A stretch of DNA of 64,000 nucleotides, taken from the NCBI GenBank assembly GCA_016713405.1, contig JADJPF010000003.1, forward strand, positions 496,001-560,000, read 5' to 3'. This DNA comes from Blastocatellia bacterium (lineage in GTDB: Bacteria > Acidobacteriota > Blastocatellia > Chloracidobacteriales > JADJPF01). The notes beneath the pieces were generated by a model that ran no database searches, was not told where the DNA came from, and saw nothing but the letters and a program-made list of their open reading frames with translations. The translations under genes were made by a program, and so were the position numbers. The stretch's first letter is position 1; every line of letters starts with the position of its first letter. Shown one piece after another: positions 36,638-45,066 of the stretch.

Positions 36638-38166
36638 AAGTTAAACTCCTTAAACATATTGAGACGAAATTCTAAAATGTCCTTAAATTCTTCTATAGCT
36701 TTTCCCCAAGCTTTCCATTCTTTATCAAATATTTCATGTTTAAATAGCTCGGATGCTTCCCTAGATGATTTGGTAGGAGGTAAATAAATAGCATAGGTAT
36801 TAAACCAGTGTAGCAAAGCATAACTGGGTTTTTCATTTTCTCTAACGGCTGCTAGTGTAGCTCCTAGTAGTTTTTTTGATAAATCTTCACTCCAATAAGT
36901 ACCAGGTTTAGGTGTTAGCAAATTAATAAGGAAAATATTTTCATCTCCAATCACAGGAATATGATCTAACACAAAAATAAGAACAGTTTCTTTTTCTTCA
37001 TTTGATAAGTTTGAAAAAGTGTTTTGATGAATAGAACGATTAATATTTTTTTTCTTTGTGAAAAGATATTTTAAGTGGGTGGTTAGCAAATCTAAATTTG
37101 GATGGTCGCTTAATGCCTGCAACAGGCCACTTTCCATTTGATGGTGCCAATCGCTTTTTTCCATCAAATTCATTAATTCTAGCCAGGAAACATTCCATTC
37201 TTTACACCAAAAATCAGGAATAACTTTAGTAAATAGAGAATTTAGCAAAGTTCCTTTGCTATTGTTATCTTCAATATGGGGAAAATCTCGTGTTAGTTCC
37301 TTGGTTATGGGAGGGACTTCTATATCTAGGACGGTTTTTTTCTTTTGAACTTTTAGTTGTATAAAAGAGCGAGCATATTGCTGCATACGGCCTTGAAATT
37401 GGGAGTTTGGCAGACAGGCAAGTAGTTGAGTTGCTTTAACACGAACATCTTTGCTACGGTCGTCTAAAGCAGATTCTAAAAATTGTTCATCGTCATCACT
37501 TAGATTTGTTTCTAGTATGGAAATAAACTTTGCTCTAGTATTTGCAGACTCTTTTGACCAGGTAGTTAAAAGTAGTTCACGGGCTTGCTTAGGGTTATTT
37601 TTACGCAAAGTTTCTAATAGTTCCGTTCTAGTGTTTTGATCTCCTGTTTTCCAAATTTCTTCTGTGTTATTTTCAGCTAAATTTCTTTGTTGGGCATATT
37701 CCCAATTAGGGTTAAATTGGGCTAACCATTGACCACGTTTACCTATTATTTGACGAATAATAGAGTAAAAATCCTTTGAGTACCTAGCATAATCTAACAA
37801 GGGAAATAATATATCTGGTGGGACTCGCTTACCAAGTTTTACTAGTAGATTTATAGCTTCTGGAAATACATTTCTATATTTTCCTCCAAGTGCTGGTAGC
37901 AAAAGTTCATAAGCAGCTTTACATACAGGCAAATCGTCTAAATCAGCAGGTTCAAGCTTATTTAAGGTAGTTTTAGTAGGTAGTTGACCAACTTTTTGAT
38001 AAATAGAAAGAGTTGCGGCTAAGGAAAGCAATTTTTGCTCAGTATCATTGCTAGAATTAATTTGAGTAAGAAGGGAATTTAAGTTTTCACTACTAGAATT
38101 AATAGATATTTCGTTTTGGTGTCTTTGAGTTCCAATAAGTGCTGTTGATATAAGATCTTGCCACAT
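36634..38166 (-). CDS. DUF5691 family protein
   Basis: The 510-residue cytoplasmic protein starts MWQDLISTALIGTQR, the characteristic opening of DUF5691 proteins. The rest is almost wholly helical with HEAT-like repeats (for example DDRSKDVRVKATQLLACLP at about 230-248), suggesting a protein-binding scaffold. It has no catalytic motif that I recognise. Its place directly between SWIM zinc finger and MoxR genes, with a 12-base gap before and a 4-base overlap after it, indicates a fixed partner of that ATPase. Confidence 0.85.
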   Translation of the reverse strand: MWQDLISTALIGTQRHQNEISINSSSENLNSLLTQINSSNDTEQKLLSLAATLSIYQKVGQLPTKTTLNKLEPADLDDLPVCKAAYELLLPALGGKYRNVFPEAINLLVKLGKRVPPDILFPLLDYARYSKDFYSIIRQIIGKRGQWLAQFNPNWEYAQQRNLAENNTEEIWKTGDQNTRTELLETLRKNNPKQARELLLTTWSKESANTRAKFISILETNLSDDDEQFLESALDDRSKDVRVKATQLLACLPNSQFQGRMQQYARSFIQLKVQKKKTVLDIEVPPITKELTRDFPHIEDNNSKGTLLNSLFTKVIPDFWCKEWNVSWLELMNLMEKSDWHHQMESGLLQALSDHPNLDLLTTHLKYLFTKKKNINRSIHQNTFSNLSNEEKETVLIFVLDHIPVIGDENIFLINLLTPKPGTYWSEDLSKKLLGATLAAVRENEKPSYALLHWFNTYAIYLPPTKSSREASELFKHEIFDKEWKAWGKAIEEFKDILEFRLNMFKEFNL

Positions 38167-38178
38167 TTTATAAACTCC

Positions 38179-39519
38179 TTAGCCAACAAAATAAATTTGA
38201 TTTTCTGCCCAAACGCTTAAAGGCCAAATTCTATCTTTATACCATTCCCCAAAAACTTTGACGGGATGACCACCACTAATTGCTAGTAAAAACCAAATAT
38301 TGCCATAAATTTTATTAATACTTAATTCATAGCCTAAATTATCACAAAATAGCCATTCATCTTCTTTAGGTAAAAGAGTTAGATTTTCTATTGCACAAGG
38401 AAAACGTTCTAGCCAAGGGTTTTTCGCTAAAGCATCAGCCCAACTATTAGTAAATTCTAAAATATTAGAAAATAGTTTAATTTCACTTGATGAAATAAAG
38501 GTTTGGCGGTTTTTAATTAAAGCTCTTAATGGGAATGCTCCAGGAAAAAACACTAGTTCAGCAGGTAAAATTGTCCCAGAAATAAAGCTAGTGTCTATAG
38601 GTTGATTACCAAAAACAAAGTTTAGTATTAAGGCAAACTGATTAGTTTGTTCACCTTTTAACCAAATACGCTGTGATCTAAGCGTAGGGGTTAAAGAATC
38701 GCTTTCTACTCTTTGACCAAGTATTAGCCAATTATCAAAAACTCCTGGTTGATTAAGCAATTCTTCTTGGTTTTGCGTCCAACCAATTAGGGAGCGAATA
38801 TCTTGCTGATTAGCAAGGGGTAGGTTTTCTATATTTTTATAACCTTCAATAATTAAATGTAAGAGAGATAATTTTTCTAATAAACGTTCTTGCCAGGCCA
38901 CACCTGAAGTGGGAATATTTGCCATTTCTCGAAGCATTCTAGCTAGTCCTGGGGCTTGAGCATCTACCATTCTAGCTGCTGGAGTATCCCAAAAAGAATA
39001 TTTTTGGCTCTGAGTAATGCTTAATCCTTGACGGATAAGGTCTTTTAGCCAAAGCTCTAGTTCTTGAATACCAGCTTTTACTTTTGCCTCGCGTTCGGCA
39101 GCACGAGCAGCTTGCTTTTCAGGGTCAGGAGCTTTTTTTGGTTCTGTAGTCTGTTTTTCAACCTTTTTAGATTGTTTTTCAGCCTTTTTAGTGCGCGATT
39201 CTATCCATTCTTTTACCCAAAGAGGTTGTTCTTTTTCAGTAAAAGAACTTTCCTGGCTAATAAGCATTAAAAATAGGCCTAAACAATGTTTACAAGGGAA
39301 TTTATGACTAGGACAACTACACTTAAAAGCAGGTTCGCTTAAATTAATTTGCACTTTATAAGGAGCTTTGCCGCTTCCTTTACATTCACCCCAAGCAAAA
39401 AGCTCGTCATAACCTAAAGTTTCCCATTTGCTTTTGTTGGTTAATCCCTGTCCAGCTTTTGTTGAGCTTGCATCAGGGCTAAGTGCAATAACTTGATCTT
39501 TAGTCCAATTTATCGCCAT
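38179..39519 (-). CDS. SWIM zinc finger protein of the MoxR-VWA cassette
   Basis: The 446-residue protein has a SWIM zinc finger with ligands C67, C69, C76 and H78 (FKCSCPSHKFPCKH). A lysine/glutamate-rich helix (about 105-150) and a long C-terminal domain of unknown fold follow. SWIM fingers bind DNA or proteins. It is the first gene of the cassette, with the RBS GGAG before ATG 39519 and about 450 bases of upstream sequence that should hold the operon promoter. The specific function is unknown. Confidence 0.88.
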   Translation of the reverse strand: MAINWTKDQVIALSPDASSTKAGQGLTNKSKWETLGYDELFAWGECKGSGKAPYKVQINLSEPAFKCSCPSHKFPCKHCLGLFLMLISQESSFTEKEQPLWVKEWIESRTKKAEKQSKKVEKQTTEPKKAPDPEKQAARAAEREAKVKAGIQELELWLKDLIRQGLSITQSQKYSFWDTPAARMVDAQAPGLARMLREMANIPTSGVAWQERLLEKLSLLHLIIEGYKNIENLPLANQQDIRSLIGWTQNQEELLNQPGVFDNWLILGQRVESDSLTPTLRSQRIWLKGEQTNQFALILNFVFGNQPIDTSFISGTILPAELVFFPGAFPLRALIKNRQTFISSSEIKLFSNILEFTNSWADALAKNPWLERFPCAIENLTLLPKEDEWLFCDNLGYELSINKIYGNIWFLLAISGGHPVKVFGEWYKDRIWPLSVWAENQIYFVG

Positions 39520-39665
39520 TATTTCTCCATAGTTTTGCTAGCAAATATCGCTAGCTATCATACACCATTAAACTACCAAATAAAAACAAAATTTTAGCTT
39601 AAACCAGAAAATTATTTTGTTTATATTTTGTGAAATTAAAAAAGGAAAAATTAGGGAATTTTTGT

Positions 39666-39693
39666 TTGACAATAAAAATTTAGCGAGTATTAT
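39666..39693 (+). promoter_or_regulatory. Sigma-70 promoter (candidate sRNA)
   Basis: A perfect TTGACA -35 (39666-39671) stands 16 bases from TATTAT (39688-39693). No protein gene follows before the terminator at 39814. Confidence 0.6.
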
Positions 39694-39702
39694 GTATGAA
39701 AT

Positions 39703-39717
39703 TGATTTTGATTTTCA
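39703..39717. promoter_or_regulatory. Fur-like box
   Basis: TGATTTTGATTTTCA matches the 7-1-7 Fur consensus TGATAATNATTATCA at 11 of 14 defined positions. It lies at the expected transcription start, where Fur binding would block transcription. AT-richness raises the chance of coincidence. Confidence 0.35.
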
Positions 39718-39813
39718 ATATCATAACTAATGAAGAGATCTTAAATTAATTCAGCAGACATTATTTTTGATTTTCCTTAGTTTTCCTCCAGATTAGCTCT
39801 AAATATACAAGTC

Positions 39814-39846
39814 AAGCCATCACAAGCAAGTGATGGCTTTTATTTT
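39814..39846 (+). terminator. Orphan rho-independent terminator
   Basis: AAGCCATCAC and GTGATGGCTT form a 10-bp stem with a 6-base loop, followed by TTATTTT. No protein gene ends within 290 bases upstream on either strand. Confidence 0.85.
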
Positions 39847-39967
39847 GTTTATAAAAGTTAAAAGGATAACAGTTACTCGCCAAAATATTTCTAGCTAGTT
39901 ATAATAAGCCGTCTAAATATTTATCTATAAAAAATCACTAAAAACTAAGAACTTGAGGGCCATATTT

Positions 39968-41377
39968 ATGCGATTGCTAGCATTTTTACTGTCTATTATT
40001 TTAATTAGTAATATTATTTTAGTTACTACTGATATTTCAGTTAAAGCAGATGAAAAGAAATTAAGCAAAGATTATGCAAAGACAGCTTCACAAATCATTG
40101 GTAGTGCTTTGGTTGAAGGCCAGGCTTATGAAAAATTAGAGTATTTAAGCGATAGTATTGGACATCGTTTAAGTGGTTCACCAGAGCTTAACCAAGCAAT
40201 AGCGTGGGCTGTTAAAGCAATGAAAGCAGATGGACTAGATAATGTCTACACAGAAAAAGTAATGGTGCCTCATTGGGTACGCGGTGCGGAATCAGCCGAA
40301 ATAATAGCTCCGGCTAAGCATAAACTAACTATTTTGGGGCTTGGTGGAACTGTGGGAACGCCTAGCGAAGGCATTACGGGTGAAGTAGTTGTAGTAAGAA
40401 ATTTTGAAGAGCTAGACAAGTTAGGAACACAAGTTAAGGGAAAAATTGTTTTGTATAACTTTCCTATGCGTAAAGATTTGCCTACAGGTCAAGCCTATGG
40501 TGAAGCTGTAAGATATCGTGGGAACGGAGCTATAAACGCTGCTAAATATGGCGCGATTGCAACACTTGTAAGGTCTGTTACTACAGTTAGCTTAAATACT
40601 CCTCATACAGGAGCAATGCGTTATCAAGATGACGTAACCAAGATACCTGCTGCCGCTGTTACTATTGAAAATGCTGAGCTTATGCAAAGACTCTTTTTAC
40701 GTGGTGAAAAAATTGTTGTTAACTTAAAACTTGGAGCGCAAACTTTACCAGATGCTGAGTCTGCTAATGTAATAGGTGAAATAAAAGGATCTGAAAAGCC
40801 AGATGAAGTAATTTTAATTAGCGGACATTTAGATTCTTGGGATGTTGGGACAGGCTCAAATGATGATGGTGCAGGTTGTGTAATTGTTATGGAAGCTGCA
40901 CGCATTCTAGCACGGTTGGGTTTACGTCCTCGCCGGACAATCAGAGTTGTCCTTTATACTAATGAGGAAAATGGCTTAAATGGTGGAGTTGCTTATGGAG
41001 ATGCACATAAGCAAGAGTTTGATAAACATATTGTGGCAATGGAAGCTGATTCTGGTGGAACTCGTCCGTTAGGCTTTTCTTTTCAGGGTAAAGACGAAGC
41101 TTTTAATATTATTCAAGATATTGCTGGACTTTTATATAATATTAAGTCTGATAATGTTCGACGTAGTCAAGGAGTAGGAGCAGATATTTCTGTTTTGACT
41201 GGTGCTGGTGTACCTGGGCTAGGGTTATCTAATGATAGTAGCCATTATTTTGACATTCACCATACACAAGCAGATACATTTGAAAAAATGGATAGAACAG
41301 ATTTAGCCTTAAATGTTGCTACAGTGGCAGTTATGGCTTATGTTTTAGCCGATATGCCAAATGCGCTACCACGATAA
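39968..41377 (+). CDS. M28 family peptidase, carboxypeptidase Q-like
   Basis: A secreted di-zinc peptidase. A signal peptide (about residues 1-27) is followed by an M28 domain interrupted by a PA domain (about 115-230). Metal-binding motifs are visible: SGHLDSWDVG (H and catalytic D), NDDGAG (bridging D), TNEENG (catalytic E and ligand E), MEADSGG and the final histidine in DSSHYFDIHHT. At about 469 residues it fits the PGCP/carboxypeptidase Q group, which cleaves dipeptides. I prefer ATG 39968, preceded by GAGGG, to the upstream TTG at 39953. queG follows six bases after the stop, so the two share a transcript. Confidence 0.9.
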   Translation: MRLLAFLLSIILISNIILVTTDISVKADEKKLSKDYAKTASQIIGSALVEGQAYEKLEYLSDSIGHRLSGSPELNQAIAWAVKAMKADGLDNVYTEKVMVPHWVRGAESAEIIAPAKHKLTILGLGGTVGTPSEGITGEVVVVRNFEELDKLGTQVKGKIVLYNFPMRKDLPTGQAYGEAVRYRGNGAINAAKYGAIATLVRSVTTVSLNTPHTGAMRYQDDVTKIPAAAVTIENAELMQRLFLRGEKIVVNLKLGAQTLPDAESANVIGEIKGSEKPDEVILISGHLDSWDVGTGSNDDGAGCVIVMEAARILARLGLRPRRTIRVVLYTNEENGLNGGVAYGDAHKQEFDKHIVAMEADSGGTRPLGFSFQGKDEAFNIIQDIAGLLYNIKSDNVRRSQGVGADISVLTGAGVPGLGLSNDSSHYFDIHHTQADTFEKMDRTDLALNVATVAVMAYVLADMPNALPR

Positions 41378-41383
41378 TTTTTT

Positions 41384-42331
41384 ATGAATGTTACTTCAGC
41401 AAAAATTAAGCAAAAAGCTTATGAATTAGGGCTTACAAAAATTGGTATTGTACCTGCTCAAAGGCTAGAAAAAGAAGGTAGTTTATTGGATGAATGGCTG
41501 AGTCGTGGCTATCATGGGAAGATGGGCTATTTAGCTAGAAATGCAGAAAAATCAACTGATCCTAAGTTGTTACTTCCTACAGTTGAAAGTATTATTGCAG
41601 TAGCCTTAAATTATTATACTCCTGATAAGCATAGTGACGATGTTAACGTAGGAAAGATTTCTCGTTATGCTTGGGGAGATGACTACCATGATGTGTTAGG
41701 CGAAAAGTTAAAATTGCTTTTAGAATGGATTAAGTCAGTAGAACCAAGTGCAGAGGGAAGATATTTTGTTGATGCCGGGCCAATGATGGACAAGGTTTGG
41801 GCGGTAAAGGCTGGAATAGGATGGCTAGGCAAACATACCAATGTAATTACTAAGGATTATGGTTCTTGGGTTTTTTTAGGTGAAATTTTAATTAACTTAA
41901 AGTTAGACTATGAAGAAATGCAAATTCCTGATTTTTGTGGTACTTGTACACGTTGTATAGATGCTTGTCCAACAGGTGCAATAGTTGAGCCATATTTAGT
42001 AGATGGAAGTCTTTGTATTTCTTATGGGACGATAGAGCTAAAAGATCCTATTTTGCCAAAACAAATAGCTAATAATCTGCAAAACTGGATTTTTGGTTGT
42101 GATATTTGCCAAGATGTATGTCCTTGGAATCGGTTTTCTAAAGAAACTAGTACAAAAGAATTTTATCCAAGAGATGGTAATGTCTCGCCACTTTTATCAG
42201 AATTAGCAGAGCTTACAGCAGTGGAATTTAAAGAACTCTTTAAGGCAAGCCCAATTGTAAGGCCAAAACATGCTGGATTTTTACGTAATATAAAAGCTGT
42301 AGAAGAAAATAATAAAAAGCACGAAAGCTAG
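41384..42331 (+). CDS. queG: Epoxyqueuosine reductase QueG
   Basis: QueG reduces epoxyqueuosine to queuosine in the wobble base of certain tRNAs using cobalamin and two 4Fe-4S clusters. The 315-residue protein has the N-terminal cobalamin-binding domain (VDAGPMMDKVWAVKAGIGWLGKH at about 127-149). The ferredoxin-like cluster motif CGTCTRCIDACP (about 186-197) and a second set GCDICQDVCPWN (about 242-253) follow. Length is slightly below that of E. coli QueG (379), because the C-terminal HEAT-like region is missing, as in many bacteria. It lies between an M28 peptidase gene and the SelU-like gene in one apparent operon. Confidence 0.94.
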   Translation: MNVTSAKIKQKAYELGLTKIGIVPAQRLEKEGSLLDEWLSRGYHGKMGYLARNAEKSTDPKLLLPTVESIIAVALNYYTPDKHSDDVNVGKISRYAWGDDYHDVLGEKLKLLLEWIKSVEPSAEGRYFVDAGPMMDKVWAVKAGIGWLGKHTNVITKDYGSWVFLGEILINLKLDYEEMQIPDFCGTCTRCIDACPTGAIVEPYLVDGSLCISYGTIELKDPILPKQIANNLQNWIFGCDICQDVCPWNRFSKETSTKEFYPRDGNVSPLLSELAELTAVEFKELFKASPIVRPKHAGFLRNIKAVEENNKKHES

Positions 42332-42359
42332 GGGATAAATTTTTGTCTAAGGAAAATAA

Positions 42360-42878
42360 ATGAAAAGTTTATCTATTTATTTGATTTTGTTTAGTTTAAT
42401 AAGTTTTCTACTGGTTACTCCAAATGTTTTAGCAAGTGGAGAAGACAAAACAGATATTGTTGCTCTTAGCAACAGCCAAGTTACAGATATAAACGGCAAT
42501 CAGGTTTTGTTAGGTAGCATTTGGCAAGAAAAGCCTATAGTTTTAGTTTTTATTCGTCATTTTGGTTGACTGCTTTGTCGTGAACAAGTCACGCAGTTGC
42601 GTGAAAAAGTAGATGAAATTCATAAATTAGGTGCAGAGTTAGTTATTGTTGGTAATGGGCGAGTAGAATTTGCTACAGCTTTTCAAAAGAAATTAAAATT
42701 AGAGACACCTCTTTATGTTGATCCTTCTTTAGCTTCTTATAATGCTGCTGGATTAAAACGAGGGAAGTTAGCAACAATAGGCCCACGCAATTTTCTACCA
42801 GCATTAAAAGCTTTATTTACAGGTAATTTTCAAGGACGTGTTCAAGGTGATCCATATCAACAAGGTGAGCCTTTATAA
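42360..42878 (+). CDS. SelU/PRXL2-like thiol oxidoreductase with in-frame UGA (candidate selenoprotein)
   Basis: The frame is continuous from ATG 42360 to TAA 42878 except for TGA at 42567-42569 (codon 70). A signal peptide (residues 1-26) implies an exported protein. The sequence around the stop reads RHFG-(UGA)-LLCREQ; in the AhpC-TSA_2/PRXL2 family this site is normally cysteine of a CxxC-type motif (RxxGCxLCRE). The known eukaryotic relative SelU has selenocysteine at that cysteine. The downstream half (AELVIVGNGRVEFATAF, YVDPSLASYNAAGL) is typical of the family. The total is 172 codons. A possible SECIS hairpin lies at 42589-42604. The alternative is a nonsense mutation or base error. 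AAGGA precedes the start, 28 bases after queG. Confidence 0.75.
42589..42604 (+). promoter_or_regulatory. Possible bacterial SECIS hairpin
   Basis: TCACGC and GCGTGA form a 6-bp stem with loop AGTT. The loop starts 25 bases after the UGA, and G is the second loop base. As I recall the bacterial SECIS model, the loop lies 16-37 bases from UGA with G among its first two bases. A competing hairpin (CGTGA/TCACG, 42580-42593) overlaps it. Confidence 0.35.
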
Positions 42879-43013
42879 TTTTGCCTAGTAATAAACTAGT
42901 CTACTCTTATATTAGTAAACGTTCTAGTGATAGGCCACCAATAAAGAAAATTCTGAAAAATTAGAGGAGGAGAAGCGAAAAACAGTTAATTAACCTTAAT
43001 TCTTCAATATTAA

Positions 43014-43754
43014 TCAAGGATGTTTGCGTAAGTTAATTTCTCCATGATGAGAATTAATATTTAGCATTGCACCTCCGCCAGCATATTTTCCTGATATACG
43101 CCTTTCGTGTGGGACGGAATCTGTTAGGCTAAAGCCACCTAAATGAACTTTTCCTGGTGAAGCTGTAGCTGAAAGAGTAAAAGAATTACTAGCAGGAATA
43201 GTAATGTTGATAGAATTTTCTATTGAAGAAAAATTATAAATGCCTTTTTTATCCAAGATACCTTTGTAAGAAATAACACCTCTAGTAGTTTTAGCAACGA
43301 TATTATTGCTAGTTAAGTCCTGAAGGGTTATTTCGCCTTCTGTAGTTTGTGCAGATATTGGGCCTGAAACAGACCAAACTTCAATAGGCCCATTTAAGCA
43401 TGTAAGATCTAATGTACATTCTTGAGGGATATTAACTTCAAAGCGGGCTTGGCCTATTTTAGCACAATGGACTTCAATTTCGATGCTGCTACCTTGTTGA
43501 CGTTCTGATACTTCTACATGTTCATCTAAAAAGGCTGAAAGCTTTATTTCAGCCTTTTCCCAAGTTGTTACTTTAATAGAACCTGTTGGATTATAAATAT
43601 CGAGAGAAGCATTTTGAGGAGAAACCTTAAAATGCTTTGAGTAACTCTTAAATGTAGTAGCAGAAATATCTGGAGAAAATAACACTACTACTAACAACCC
43701 GCTAAAGAACACAATTGTAGTTATGTTACTAATAATATTAGATTTCTTACTCAT
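43014..43754 (-). CDS. DUF4097-type beta-helix protein, exported
   Basis: The 246-residue protein has an N-terminal membrane anchor or signal peptide (about 10-32), then a repetitive beta structure with short GxI/V-type turns (GSIKVTTWEKAEIKLSA, GPIEVWSVSGPISAQTTEG, GVISYKGILDKKG). This is the pattern of DUF4097 (adhesin-like) proteins often encoded with anti-sigma factors. The start lies six bases downstream of the anti-sigma gene's stop, on the same strand, so it belongs to the sigma-regulon operon. The role is probably envelope-related; no catalytic residues are visible. Confidence 0.8.
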   Translation of the reverse strand: MSKKSNIISNITTIVFFSGLLVVVLFSPDISATTFKSYSKHFKVSPQNASLDIYNPTGSIKVTTWEKAEIKLSAFLDEHVEVSERQQGSSIEIEVHCAKIGQARFEVNIPQECTLDLTCLNGPIEVWSVSGPISAQTTEGEITLQDLTSNNIVAKTTRGVISYKGILDKKGIYNFSSIENSINITIPASNSFTLSATASPGKVHLGGFSLTDSVPHERRISGKYAGGGAMLNINSHHGEINLRKHP

Positions 43755-43760
43755 TGCCTT

Positions 43761-44444
43761 CTACTTATGTAAAAATAGAAATTGTTCTAAAAGTCTTATT
43801 TTTTCTTGGTATGCTGTAACCATTAATTCATGCACAATAGGATCTGATGGATTTTTTTGTGCTAATTGGCGACATTCTTCTATAGATTGGTCAATTGCTT
43901 CTAAATTACGATCATAAAGCTTTTGTACTTGAGGATCCCAATCTTTATAACGTTCTGTAATTGTGTGAGACAATCTATCTATTTTACCAGTCAACTCCAT
44001 TTCTGTAGTATTACTAGTATAAGTTGTAGGTTTTGCTATAACAGTACCTTGAGAAGGAGTACTTGCAAGGTTTTGAGGGGAATAAACAAAATTACTTGCT
44101 AGTAATACTATTGTTGCTAAACCTGCCAAAGAGCCTGTTAATTGTGGTACAGAGATACTAAATTGGAATCTGTGGTTCCAAAATTTTGACCAAGCACTTT
44201 GTGTTTTAGGAGCAGTTGGAAGAGAAAGTTCTTTAATTTCTTTTTCTATATTTTTCCAAAGGTCTGTTTTTGGGACTAATAAAGGAAGTTGTTGACTAAT
44301 ACCAACAATTTGTTTTAAGTCTTGATAAGTCAAACTACATTCTTGACAATCTTTTAAGTGATCGCTAACCAGAGGTCTTTTATTTGGTTTGAGATCCCCA
44401 TCAATATATTCTGAAAGTAAATCTTGACAGTCTAAACAGTTCAT
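43761..44444 (-). CDS. Anti-sigma factor with zinc-finger (zf-HC2) domain
   Basis: The 227-residue protein begins with a ZAS-type zinc finger: H29-x3-C33-x2-C36 (DHLKDCQEC) plus an N-terminal cysteine pair (C3, C6). This domain sequesters ECF sigma factors. A transmembrane helix (about 107-125, LAGLATIVLLASNFVY) places the rest in the periplasm. That C-terminal part is helical, with charged segments such as LYDRNLEAIDQSIEECRQL. The gene begins one base after the stop of the sigma gene, the classical order sigma - anti-sigma. Confidence 0.9.
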   Translation of the reverse strand: MNCLDCQDLLSEYIDGDLKPNKRPLVSDHLKDCQECSLTYQDLKQIVGISQQLPLLVPKTDLWKNIEKEIKELSLPTAPKTQSAWSKFWNHRFQFSISVPQLTGSLAGLATIVLLASNFVYSPQNLASTPSQGTVIAKPTTYTSNTTEMELTGKIDRLSHTITERYKDWDPQVQKLYDRNLEAIDQSIEECRQLAQKNPSDPIVHELMVTAYQEKIRLLEQFLFLHK

Positions 44445-44445
44445 C

Positions 44446-45006
44446 TTACACCTTTTTTGAGAGTAGTGACCGTAATTTCATTCTTGCTTTATGAAGCTGT
44501 GATTTTGATGTACCAACCGTGATATTTAATAATTTAGCAATTTCCTCATGTTCGTAACCTTCAACATCATGTAGTACAAATATTGTGCGATAGCCAGGTG
44601 GTAGTTCTTTGATAGAACGCTCTAGTGCAATTGAATCTATAAAAGGAGGAGTTGCTAAACTACCACTATTTTGTTCAACATCAATAGGTAACTCTCCATC
44701 AGAAGTAGTAGTTTCTAGTTTGATATCTTTTTTGCGCAACCTCATCAATACCTGATTAACAGTCAATCGATGTAACCAAGTTGAGAAGGCTGCTTCTCCT
44801 CGATAACTACCAATACGACGAAAGAGTTGAATAAAAACATCTTGAGTTAAATCTTCTGCTTCGGTTGAGTTGCTAGTCATTCGCAAACATAAACTATATA
44901 CACGTCGATGATGACGTTGATAGATTTCTTCAAATGCAGCAGTATCTCCAAGAGCGGCTGCACGAGCTAGATCAAAATCCGAAGTCAGTTGGTGAGTATT
45001 TGTCAC
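44446..45006 (-). CDS. ECF RNA polymerase sigma factor (sigma-70 family)
   Basis: The 186-residue protein shows region 2 (FEEIYQRHHRRVYSLCLRM, SNSTEAEDLTQDVFIQLFRRI and FSTWLHRLTVNQVLMRLRK) and region 4 (LPPGYRTIFVLHDVEGYEHEEIA, then GTSKSQLHKARMKLRSLL). It lacks regions 1 and 3, as ECF factors do. It should direct an envelope-stress regulon and is probably held inactive by the adjacent anti-sigma factor. The start is GTG at 45006. No good RBS lies at normal spacing; AGGGG stands about 24 bases upstream. The start codon lies inside a perfect 12-bp inverted repeat (45003-45066). Confidence 0.92.
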   Translation of the reverse strand: MTNTHQLTSDFDLARAAALGDTAAFEEIYQRHHRRVYSLCLRMTSNSTEAEDLTQDVFIQLFRRIGSYRGEAAFSTWLHRLTVNQVLMRLRKKDIKLETTTSDGELPIDVEQNSGSLATPPFIDSIALERSIKELPPGYRTIFVLHDVEGYEHEEIAKLLNITVGTSKSQLHKARMKLRSLLSKKV

Positions 45007-45066
45007 AGGTTTGTTCTAGTCAACCTGCCCCTGAAAGATATACTTACTAACCGCACAAACCTGTGA
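45003..45066 (-). promoter_or_regulatory. 12-bp inverted repeat covering the ECF sigma start codon
   Basis: TCACAGGTTTGT (45003-45014) and ACAAACCTGTGA (45055-45066) are perfect inverted copies 40 bases apart. In the mRNA they can form a stem that holds the GTG start codon, with the AGGGG stretch in the loop. It could be a leader switch or a paired operator. Confidence 0.5.

Larger units (their letters stand above)
39700..39846 (+). ncRNA. Candidate Fur-controlled small RNA
   Basis: A promoter, a Fur-like site and a strong terminator delimit a transcript of about 147 bases with no credible protein frame. Its middle carries TTTTCCTCCA (CCTCC at 39785-39789), complementary to Shine-Dalgarno sequences such as AGGAGG. 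That layout fits a trans-acting sRNA that represses translation when iron is scarce. The transcript itself is inferred. An alternative is a terminated leader upstream of the M28 peptidase gene. Confidence 0.35.
39520..39967. other. Intergenic region with a candidate sRNA unit
   Basis: About 450 bases between the minus-strand cassette and the plus-strand peptidase gene. It contains a promoter, a Fur-like box and an orphan terminator described separately, and no protein frame longer than a dozen codons in the candidate transcript. Confidence 0.5.

Noticed and set aside
42580..42593. Alternative hairpin CGTGA/TCACG as SECIS
   Set aside because: Its loop (ACAAG) starts only 15 bases after the UGA and lacks G in the first two bases, so the hairpin at 42589-42604 fits better.
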